The position numbers and the translations under genes were made by a program. 10,264 bases of DNA from VBCK01 sp035939615 (GTDB taxonomy: Bacteria; Pseudomonadota; Gammaproteobacteria; Burkholderiales; Burkholderiaceae_F), in assembly GCA_035939615.1 (NCBI GenBank), contig DASZFP010000139.1, forward strand, positions 1 through 10,264. The letters run 5' to 3'. The notes under the pieces are model-generated. The model was not told the DNA's origin. It did not search any database and saw nothing but the letters and a program-made list of their open reading frames with translations. Within the stretch, counting starts at the first letter, position 1, and each line of letters starts with the position of its first letter. Shown here in pieces: positions 1 to 5,445 of this stretch.

Positions 1-222
1 ATGTTCGACTTCGTGGCGCGCCACCAGCTCTCGGCCCGGGTGCTGAACCTGGGGGTGCAGGGCAGCTACCGCTTCGAGCTGGGCACCCGCGCCGAGCTGC
101 ACGAGCAGGTCGGCATCGGCCTGCAGTCGGTGGCCCGCAGCGTGCGCCAGTTCCTGCAGACGTTCCCGAGTGGCCACGGCGCCGCCCGCCCCGGCAGATC
201 CGTACTCGAACGCGTGGATTGA
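1..222 (+). CDS. C-terminal end of a transketolase-type enzyme (partial)
   Basis: Only the last 73 residues are visible, and the gene almost certainly begins upstream; the ATG at base 1 is probably internal. The visible part fits the C-terminal domain of transketolases and related ThDP enzymes. A strand (SARVLNLGV, residues 11-19) is followed by an aromatic residue, then G-T-R-A-E-L (28-33), then V-G-I-G and a closing helix. This is the familiar pattern of Gly-x-x-x-x-Phe/Tyr, Gly-x-x-x-x-Leu and Gly-Leu before the last helix. The ThDP-binding and pyrimidine-binding domains lie outside the window, so activity cannot be judged; it could be a full-length enzyme or the C-terminal half of a split transketolase. 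The last 15 or so residues (PSGHGAARPGRSVLERVD) look like a disordered tail. The stop lies 5 bases before the dehydratase ATG, implying co-transcription. The family is well supported; the role (two-carbon transfer to a keto-sugar, or sedoheptulose 7-phosphate supply) is inferred. Confidence 0.66.
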   Translation: MFDFVARHQLSARVLNLGVQGSYRFELGTRAELHEQVGIGLQSVARSVRQFLQTFPSGHGAARPGRSVLERVD

Positions 223-227
223 ACGCA

Positions 228-1397
228 ATGAAATTTCCGCTGATGCGAAACAACATCCTGCGCGAGGACCTGGATGCGGTCATCCGGTACCTGCAGCAGG
301 ATGACCCGATCCTGACGCACGCAGCCAACGTGCGCGCTTTCGAGACCGAATGGTCCGAGTGGCTCGGCGTCAAGCACAGCGTGTTCGTCAACTCGGGTGC
401 GTCGGCCAACCTGCTGACGATGGCGGTGCTGAAGATCGCCCATCCGGACGGCGGCGAAGTGATCGTGCCGCCGCTGGCGTGGGTGTCCGACGTCGCTTCC
501 GTCATGCAAAACGGATTCACGCCGGTGTTCGTCGACATCGACCCGCGCACGCTGTCGATGGATCCGCGCGGCATCATCGCCCGGCTGGGGCCGCGCACGC
601 GCGCCGTGTTCCTGACCCACGTGCAGGGCTTCGATGGCCTCACCGACGAGCTGGTCGAGGAGCTCAAGCGCCGCAGGATTCCGTTGATCGAGGACGTGTG
701 CGAGTCCCACGGCGCAACCCACAGCGGGCGCAAGCTGGGCGGGTTCGGCTGGATCTCGAATTTCTCGTTCTACTACGCCCACCACATGAGCACGATCGAG
801 GGCGGCATGGTGTGCACCAGCGATCCGCAGGTCTATCAGCAGGTCCGGATGCTGCGCTCGCACGGTATGGTCCGCGAGGCGAGCGATGCCTCGCTGCGTG
901 CAGCCTATCAATCGGAGTTCCCCGAGGTGAACCCGGAGTTCATCTTCGCCTATCCGGCCTACAACGTGCGCAATACGGAGATCGGAGGAATTCTCGGCCG
1001 CAGCCAGCTCAAGCGGCTCGACGAGAACGTCAAGCGCCGCACCGCGAACCTGCATCGCTTCTTGAAGCAGATCGACCCGCACAAGTACCGGACCGACTTC
1101 AAGCTCGAGGGTTCCAGCAACTACGCGTTCAACCTGATCCTGAAGGAACCCGACGACGAGCTGGTGCAGCACCTGATGCGCCGCATGCGGGAGTCCGGAG
1201 TCGAGTACCGTCGCGGCAGCGCCGGCGGCGGCAACCAGATCCGCCAACCCTACCTGAAGGGCGTGGTGGCCGACGGGCACCATCGCGAGTTTCCGCAGAC
1301 CGAACACGTTCACTTCTATGGCTTCTACATCGGCAACTTCCCCGATCTGCGGGACGACGAGATCGACGCGCTGTGCGCGATCCTGAACTCGGCCTGA
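228..1397 (+). CDS. ColD-type PLP-dependent sugar 3-dehydratase (DegT/DnrJ/EryC1 fold)
   Basis: This 389-residue protein has the fold of sugar aminotransferases but the active site of a 3-dehydratase. N-SGASAN (about 55-61) contacts the cofactor phosphate, and EDVCESHGA (155-163) supplies the Asp (156) that pairs with the pyridine nitrogen. In SFYYAHHMSTIEGG (180-193) His185 (codon 780-782) sits where aminotransferases carry the PLP-binding lysine. The same replacement occurs in ColD, the GDP-4-keto-6-deoxymannose 3-dehydratase of colitose synthesis, and in the E1 enzyme of ascarylose synthesis. The E1 iron-sulfur motif (C-x-C-x-x-G-x-x-x-x-C) is absent. YNVRNTEIGG (245-254), the following R-S-Q-L-K-R-L and the end GFYIGN plus D-E-I-D also resemble ColD as I remember it, as does the length. 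The expected reaction is PMP-dependent loss of the C3 hydroxyl from an NDP-4-keto-6-deoxysugar. A TTG at 219 would add three residues; I prefer the ATG although there is no clear Shine-Dalgarno, assuming coupling to the upstream gene. The exact sugar substrate is unknown. Confidence 0.88.
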   Translation: MKFPLMRNNILREDLDAVIRYLQQDDPILTHAANVRAFETEWSEWLGVKHSVFVNSGASANLLTMAVLKIAHPDGGEVIVPPLAWVSDVASVMQNGFTPVFVDIDPRTLSMDPRGIIARLGPRTRAVFLTHVQGFDGLTDELVEELKRRRIPLIEDVCESHGATHSGRKLGGFGWISNFSFYYAHHMSTIEGGMVCTSDPQVYQQVRMLRSHGMVREASDASLRAAYQSEFPEVNPEFIFAYPAYNVRNTEIGGILGRSQLKRLDENVKRRTANLHRFLKQIDPHKYRTDFKLEGSSNYAFNLILKEPDDELVQHLMRRMRESGVEYRRGSAGGGNQIRQPYLKGVVADGHHREFPQTEHVHFYGFYIGNFPDLRDDEIDALCAILNSA

Positions 1398-1407
1398 GGC
1401 CGTTGCG

Positions 1408-2112
1408 GTGACCAGCGCGATCATTCTGGCGGGCGGGCTGGGAACACGCCTGCGCAGCGCGGTACCGGACCTTCCGAAGCCGATGGCCCCGATCGCGGGC
1501 CGTCCTTTTCTGGCCTACCAGCTCGACTACTGGATCGGCCAGGGCGTCGATCGCTTCGTGCTGTCGGTCGGCTACCGGCACGAGGCGATCGTCGGCTACT
1601 TCGGCGCGAGCTACCGCGGCGTCGGCCTCGAGTATTCGGTCGAACAGGAGCCGCTCGGAACCGGAGGCGGCCTGCTGCTCGCGCTGGACCAGCTGGACTC
1701 GCCGCAACCGTTTCTTCTGTTGAACGGCGACACCTACTTCGAGGTCGACCTGGCGGCGCTGACGCAATGGCACCAGCAAAAGCACTCCGAGTGGACGTTT
1801 GCGCTGTTCCGCTGTTCGCAGGCAGGCCGTTACATGGGGATGACCGTCGACGAGGACGCGCGCGTCACGCAACTGCAATCGGGAACCGGCCAGCCGGGCC
1901 GCCTGGCCAACGGGGGCGTGTACCTGGTCAGCCCCGACGCCGCCCGCGGCAGCCGATGGACTGCCGGCGACAAGCTGTCGCTGGAAGACGATCTGGTGCC
2001 CGCCCTCTTCGAGGGCGGCCGGCGCCTGTATGGTCTGGAATGCGCCGGCGCGTTCATCGATATCGGCATTCCGGAGGATTATCGTCGTGCGCCCAGCCTG
2101 CTGGCCGCGTAA
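1408..2112 (+). CDS. hddC: D-glycero-alpha-D-manno-heptose 1-phosphate guanylyltransferase (HddC-like)
   Basis: This 234-residue sugar-1-phosphate nucleotidyltransferase has the compact architecture of HddC/WcbM proteins. LAGGLGTRLR (7-16) is the nucleotide-binding loop, and LPKPMAPIAGRPFL (22-35) contains the phosphate-contacting lysine. EPLGTGGGLLLA (81-92) lines the base and sugar pocket, LNGDTYFEVD (105-114) carries the metal-binding Asp108, and FIDIGIPEDYRRA (216-228) is a C-terminal signature common in this group. There is no left-handed beta-helix tail, unlike GlmU or longer GDP-mannose pyrophosphorylases. HddC makes GDP-D-glycero-alpha-D-manno-heptose from the 1-phosphate and GTP in the cytoplasm. 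The start is GTG, preceded by GAGG at 1396-1399 that overlaps the upstream stop codon, 8 bases before the start. The neighbouring gmhA strongly supports the heptose assignment. Sequence alone cannot exclude another hexose-1-phosphate nucleotidyltransferase specificity. Confidence 0.84.
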   Translation: MTSAIILAGGLGTRLRSAVPDLPKPMAPIAGRPFLAYQLDYWIGQGVDRFVLSVGYRHEAIVGYFGASYRGVGLEYSVEQEPLGTGGGLLLALDQLDSPQPFLLLNGDTYFEVDLAALTQWHQQKHSEWTFALFRCSQAGRYMGMTVDEDARVTQLQSGTGQPGRLANGGVYLVSPDAARGSRWTAGDKLSLEDDLVPALFEGGRRLYGLECAGAFIDIGIPEDYRRAPSLLAA

Positions 2113-2113
2113 C

Positions 2114-2120
2114 GGGAGGA
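2114..2120 (+). promoter_or_regulatory. Shine-Dalgarno site of gmhA
   Basis: GGGAGGA lies 7 bases before the ATG at 2128 and directly after the hddC stop. It is one of the two clearest ribosome binding sites in the window and fixes the gmhA start. Confidence 0.75.
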
Positions 2121-2127
2121 CATCTCG

Positions 2128-2709
2128 ATGGATTACGCCGCAGTTCTGAGAAAGAACCTGGTCGCATCGATTGCCGCCAAGCAGCGGTTTCTGGACAGCG
2201 CCGAGCAGATCCAGAGCTTTGCCAAGGCGGTCGACGTGGTGGTGCGCCGCTATCGCGAGGGCGGCCGCATTTACATCGCCGGCAACGGCGGGTCGGCCGC
2301 CGACGCGCAGCACCTGGCGGCCGAATTCGTCAGCAAGCTGGCGCGCGACCGCGCGCCGCTGCCGGCCGAAGCGCTGACGGTCGACAGCTCGATCCTGACC
2401 GCGATCGGCAACGACTACGGCTACGAACAGGTCTTCTCACGCCAGCTCGCCGGCAAGGCCGGGGCCAAGGACGTCTTCCTCGGCATCACGACCTCGGGCA
2501 AGTCGCCCAATATTCTGAAGGCGCTCGAGCAGTGCCGTGCGCTGGGGGTTCCCAGCATCGTGTTCTGCGGCCGCGACGGCGGCCCGGCGCGGGCGCTGGC
2601 CGATTACTGCATCATCGCCACCGGAACCGAGACCAGCACCATCCAGGAATTGCACATCGTGCTGGCGCACTCGCTGTGCGAGTGCGTGGAGTCGGCCCTG
2701 TTCAACTGA
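2128..2709 (+). CDS. gmhA: Sedoheptulose-7-phosphate isomerase
   Basis: This 193-residue SIS-domain protein has the usual GmhA length. AGNGGSAADAQHLAAEF (51-67) is the family signature, TTSGKSPN (121-128) is the second phosphate-binding loop, and TSTIQELHIVLAH (169-181) closes the active site. His62, Glu66, Gln173 and His181 line up, with identical spacing, with the four zinc ligands I recall for Burkholderia pseudomallei GmhA (64, 68, 175, 183), so the metal site appears intact. GmhA converts sedoheptulose 7-phosphate to D-glycero-D-manno-heptose 7-phosphate, the first step of both ADP- and GDP-heptose synthesis. Position next to an HddC-type gene suggests a dedicated copy for the GDP-heptose branch rather than for LPS inner core. 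The kinase HddA and phosphatase GmhB, needed between GmhA and HddC, are not seen here. Confidence 0.94.
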   Translation: MDYAAVLRKNLVASIAAKQRFLDSAEQIQSFAKAVDVVVRRYREGGRIYIAGNGGSAADAQHLAAEFVSKLARDRAPLPAEALTVDSSILTAIGNDYGYEQVFSRQLAGKAGAKDVFLGITTSGKSPNILKALEQCRALGVPSIVFCGRDGGPARALADYCIIATGTETSTIQELHIVLAHSLCECVESALFN

Positions 2710-2739
2710 TTGTCAATCCACCATTACGAAAGCAGGGAA

Positions 2740-3678
2740 ATGAGCTTGAACATTCTCGTCACGGGCGGCGCCGGCTATCTCGGCTCGACGATGGTGCCCG
2801 ATCTGCTGAGCGCCGGCCACAAGGTCACGGTGCTGGACAGCTTTTTGTTCAAGCAGGCCAGCCTGAACCACGTCTGCCACCACCCGCATTTCAGCGTCGT
2901 CAAGGGCGATATCCGGGTCGAGAGCGCCATCGTTCCACTGATGAAGAAAGCCGATGTGATCATTCCGCTGGCGGCGCTGGTGGGCGCGCCGCTGTGCAAC
3001 CTGGACCCGGTAGGCGCCACCACGGTGAACCATGACGCTATCGCGCTGATGCTGCGGCACCTGGCCAGGAGTCAGATCGTGCTGATGCCGACCACCAACA
3101 GCGCCTACGGCACGGGCGATCGGAACAACTTCTGCACCGAGGAGTCGCCGCTGCGGCCGATATCGCAGTACGCGAAAGAGAAGGTGGAGATCGAAAAGGC
3201 TTTGATGCAGCACTCCAACGCGATCAGCTTCCGGCTGGCGACCGTGTTCGGGATGTCGCCGCGGATGCGGATCGATCTGCTGGTCAACGACTTCACCTAT
3301 CGCGCGGTGAACGACCGCTTCGTGGTGCTGTTCGAGAGCTCGTTCAAGCGCAACTACGTGCACGTGCGCGATGTCTCGCGCGTGTTCCAGCACGCGCTGG
3401 CCAATTTCGACCGGATGAAAGGTCAGATCTACAACGTGGGACTGACCGAAGCGAACGTGTCCAAGCGCGAATTGTGCGAGCACATCCAGAAGCAGGTGCC
3501 CGATTTCGTTTTCCTGGACGCGCCGGTGGGCAAGGATCCGGACCAGCGCAACTACGTCGTTTCCAATGCGAAGATCGAGGCCACCGGCTTCAAGACGGCC
3601 CATTCGCTCGACGCCGGCATCGGCGAGCTGATCAAGGGCTTCACGATGTTGAAGAATTCCGTATACGGAAACGTCTGA
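2740..3678 (+). CDS. NAD(P)-dependent extended SDR, probable NDP-sugar epimerase or reductase
   Basis: A 312-residue Rossmann protein of the extended SDR family. VTGGAGYLGS (7-16) is the dinucleotide loop, and Asp33 at the end of the second strand favours NAD(H). The active site shows TTNSAYG (118-124), with Ser121 as the likely catalytic Ser, and QYAKEK (143-148), giving the Tyr144-x-x-x-Lys148 pair. RNYVHVRDV (204-212) and YNVG (231-234) are typical of the sugar-binding half. Sugar 4,6-dehydratases carry an acidic pair after the catalytic Thr (TDE-type or TSE-type); here the positions read T-N-S-A, so I infer an epimerase or 4-reductase, perhaps acting on the keto-sugar made in this cluster. 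The start is ATG at 2740; AGGGA at 2734-2738 is too close for a normal Shine-Dalgarno and would better suit a TTG at 2746, which would remove two residues. The substrate is not identifiable. Confidence 0.87.
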   Translation: MSLNILVTGGAGYLGSTMVPDLLSAGHKVTVLDSFLFKQASLNHVCHHPHFSVVKGDIRVESAIVPLMKKADVIIPLAALVGAPLCNLDPVGATTVNHDAIALMLRHLARSQIVLMPTTNSAYGTGDRNNFCTEESPLRPISQYAKEKVEIEKALMQHSNAISFRLATVFGMSPRMRIDLLVNDFTYRAVNDRFVVLFESSFKRNYVHVRDVSRVFQHALANFDRMKGQIYNVGLTEANVSKRELCEHIQKQVPDFVFLDAPVGKDPDQRNYVVSNAKIEATGFKTAHSLDAGIGELIKGFTMLKNSVYGNV

Positions 3679-3780
3679 CCTGGCAAGGGGGCGGCGGCAG
3701 GCCGGCTGCAAAAGGTTACGGATTTTCTCGCGGGTTCGTGATGTACTACCATGCGGCGATGCAGCGCTTCGCTTGCCAGG
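3679..3780 (+). repeat. Inverted repeat bounding the only sizeable intergenic gap
   Basis: CCTGGCAAG (3679-3687) starts directly after the SDR stop, and its perfect reverse complement CTTGCCAGG (3772-3780) lies 13 bases before the next start. The 84 bases between them contain a weak 4-bp stem (GCAG 3697-3700 with CTGC 3706-3709) and no T-run. Paired, the arms would close a large loop in the mRNA just upstream of the glycosyltransferase ribosome binding region. A rough estimate says a 9-bp match within a gap this size would arise by chance about once in tens of tries, so it may be coincidental. No promoter with recognisable -35 and -10 boxes is evident. Confidence 0.35.
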
Positions 3781-3793
3781 ACATCCACAAACC

Positions 3794-5029
3794 GTGAGAA
3801 CCATCAAGCGGAGCGCGCGGGCGCACCCCAAGGTCAGTCTGATCCTGGCCGATTGGAGCGTGCGGGAGAGCTTTCACCTGCTCGATTACCTGCAGCGCCA
3901 GGACGCCGGACGGGATACCTTCGAGGTGATCGTCGTCGAGTTCTACTCGCGCGTTTCTGAAGCCGTGCGCAAGTTCGAGGACCAGGTCGACACCTGGGTC
4001 GCCCTCGAGATGCCCGACAGCTGCTACTACCACAAGCACCTGATGTACAACGCCGGCATTTTTCTCGCGCGAGGCGACATCTGCGTCATCTGCGACTCGG
4101 ACGCGATGGTGAAGGAGGGCTTCATCCGGACGATCGTGACGGAATTCGAGAAGGATCCGCAGATCGTCCTGCACATGGATCAGTTCCGGAACACGCGCCG
4201 CGACCTTTACCCCTTCTGCTATCCGAGCTTCGAAGACGTGATCGGAGGCGGCTGCATCAACAACGTCGGCGGCAAGACGCGGGGACTGCAGAGCAGCGAA
4301 GACTCGATTCACAATCTGAACTATGGCGCGTGCATGTGCGCCCGGCGCGACGACCTGATCGCGATCGGCGGCGCCGACGAGCACCTCGACTACTTGGGCC
4401 ACATCTGCGGTCCGTACGAGATGACGTTCCGGCTGGTCAACCTGGGCCTGCGCGAAACGTGGCATCAGACCGAGTTCCTCTACCACACCTGGCATCCCGG
4501 TCAGGCCGGCGTGAACAACTACCTGGGCCCGCACGACGGGCGGCACCTGTCCACCACCGCGCTGGACGCCCTGAGCAGCGGACGGGTCACGCCCCTGGTA
4601 GAAAACGACAGCATCCGGTGCCTCAGGCTCGGTGCTGGCGGCGAGCCGGCCGCGGCCGCGTTCCGGATATCGGAGGCTTATGCTTCGGCCTGGAGCAGCG
4701 ACGCGCTGCGGCTGAATCGGCTAGGCGCGGACTCGTGCCCGGCGGGCGCAACATGGAGGGGATTTTTGATCGAAAGGACGGCCGACGGCTACCTCGGGTA
4801 TCCGCTGATCGCGCGCCAGCCCGCTTTTTCGTCGCTTCGCGAAAAGCTCGAGGTGCGCGCGGCGACGATGGACGAGCTTCGGGAAAAGCTCGCGGACTGT
4901 CTGCGCAAGACGATCAGGACCGCGCTTCCGGGATTGAGCCTGGCCAGCTACCTGCTGCAGGCCTTCGGTCTTGCGTTCTTTCTGGCACGGACCCGCGTGC
5001 GACGCGTGATCGCATCGGCCCTGTCGTGA
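3794..5029 (+). CDS. GT-A glycosyltransferase (family 2-like) with C-terminal extension
   Basis: 411 residues from the GTG at 3794. Residues 12-235 form a GT-A domain: KVSLILADWS (13-22) opens the first strand, and VICDSDAM (98-105) holds the DxD metal and nucleotide-sugar site (Asp101-Ser-Asp103). GGADEHLDYLGHICGPYEM (192-210) occupies the acceptor and catalytic-base region, followed by EFLYHTWHPG (227-236). Residues 240-345 are poorly characterised. A Leu-rich helix follows (about 348-370, with a repeated L-R-E-K-L unit), then a hydrophobic stretch (about 380-398) flanked by arginines that could anchor the protein to the inner membrane. It presumably adds one sugar to a lipid-linked repeat unit on the cytoplasmic face; donor and linkage are unknown. 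AGGA at 3778-3781 is a weak, distant Shine-Dalgarno. A TTG at 3773 would add seven residues. The GTG overlaps the stop of an 18-codon ORF. Confidence 0.86.
   Translation: MRTIKRSARAHPKVSLILADWSVRESFHLLDYLQRQDAGRDTFEVIVVEFYSRVSEAVRKFEDQVDTWVALEMPDSCYYHKHLMYNAGIFLARGDICVICDSDAMVKEGFIRTIVTEFEKDPQIVLHMDQFRNTRRDLYPFCYPSFEDVIGGGCINNVGGKTRGLQSSEDSIHNLNYGACMCARRDDLIAIGGADEHLDYLGHICGPYEMTFRLVNLGLRETWHQTEFLYHTWHPGQAGVNNYLGPHDGRHLSTTALDALSSGRVTPLVENDSIRCLRLGAGGEPAAAAFRISEAYASAWSSDALRLNRLGADSCPAGATWRGFLIERTADGYLGYPLIARQPAFSSLREKLEVRAATMDELREKLADCLRKTIRTALPGLSLASYLLQAFGLAFFLARTRVRRVIASALS
4835..4892 (+). repeat. Imperfect 16-bp direct repeat encoding a repeated LREKL helix unit
   Basis: CTTCGCGAAAAGCTCG (4835-4850) and CTTCGGGAAAAGCTCG (4877-4892) differ at one base and are 42 bases apart, exactly 14 codons. 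Both encode L-R-E-K-L, so the leucines fall two heptads apart in a predicted amphipathic helix or short coiled coil just before the hydrophobic C-terminus of the glycosyltransferase. Confidence 0.6.
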
Positions 5030-5039
5030 GCCGGACCTG

Positions 5040-5411
5040 ATGAACCAGACCTTTAGGAAAGCTCAGGATAGGTGGGCCCGGTTCAGGATGGAATCGGCGC
5101 TGCGCGCCGGTGAGACTCAGAACCTGGTTGTGAATCTGGCGCTGATCGGCCGGATGAATTCGACCGAAACAGGCCGGCTGGTCGTCTTCGTCGAGACTTT
5201 CCGGGACGCGCTGTTAATCCGGCTTCTGAGCTTCTTCGGCGTGATTGCGCGCGCAGACATCGTCGTGGTCCGGCAGATGGGAGAGATTCTCGGGATCGTG
5301 CGGGAGCAAATGGGGCGGCGCGGTTTGAGCGTGATCGGTTCCCGATTGTTCCTGAAGTATTACCAGCACCTGATCGAGGCCAGAAAAAGCGGCAACCTGG
5401 TCATCATTTGA
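5040..5411 (+). CDS. Hypothetical 123-residue protein
   Basis: I do not recognise this protein. It reads M-N-Q-T-F-R-K-A-Q-D-R at the start, is rich in Arg, Leu, Ile and Val, has no cysteine, and looks mainly helical, with hydrophobic patches around LVVNLALIG (29-37) and LLIRLLSFFGVIARADIVVV (58-77). There is no signal peptide, and no confident transmembrane segment because the hydrophobic patches contain Arg and Asp. Support for real coding is mostly GC-rich third positions like its neighbours, 10 bases from the preceding stop, 34 bases to the next start, and no competing gene. The ATG at 5040 lacks a strong Shine-Dalgarno, consistent with coupling to the glycosyltransferase upstream. It could be a small accessory protein of the glycosyltransferase or polymer assembly system, but this is only context. 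Confidence 0.6.
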   Translation: MNQTFRKAQDRWARFRMESALRAGETQNLVVNLALIGRMNSTETGRLVVFVETFRDALLIRLLSFFGVIARADIVVVRQMGEILGIVREQMGRRGLSVIGSRLFLKYYQHLIEARKSGNLVII

Positions 5412-5431
5412 ATGATCGGACCGATGCGAGC

Positions 5432-5437
5432 GGAGGG
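5432..5437 (+). promoter_or_regulatory. Shine-Dalgarno site of the UDP-glucuronate decarboxylase gene
   Basis: GGAGGG lies 8 bases before the ATG at 5446. It decides for that start over the in-frame GTG at 5437, which overlaps the site itself. Confidence 0.75.
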
Positions 5438-5445
5438 TGGGCCGG

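Noticed and set aside
228..1397. E1-type iron-sulfur 3-dehydratase (RfbH/AscC)
   Set aside because: The cysteine cluster of that group is missing, and the sequence around Y-N-V-R-N and the C-terminus fits ColD better.
66..1424. Long minus-strand frame opposite the dehydratase gene
   Set aside because: Its product is a low-complexity run of Val, Ala, His, Arg and Asp typical of antisense translation of GC-rich genes, with no motif, while the + strand encodes a clear enzyme.
1129..2313. Minus-strand frame spanning the dehydratase, hddC and gmhA
   Set aside because: It crosses three well-supported genes on the other strand and shows no recognisable domain.
1767..3035. 422-codon + strand frame running through hddC, gmhA and the SDR gene
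   Set aside because: It is out of frame with three convincing genes and is extremely rich in Arg, Gly and Pro, as expected for a frame-shifted read of GC-rich DNA.
2740..3678. GDP-sugar 4,6-dehydratase for the missing pathway step
   Set aside because: The Asp/Glu residues that follow the catalytic Thr in dehydratases are replaced by Asn-Ser-Ala.
3688..3715. Possible rho-independent terminator in the 115-base gap
   Set aside because: Only a 4-bp stem (GCAG with CTGC) and a short A-run followed by GG; no T-run follows, so termination is not supported.
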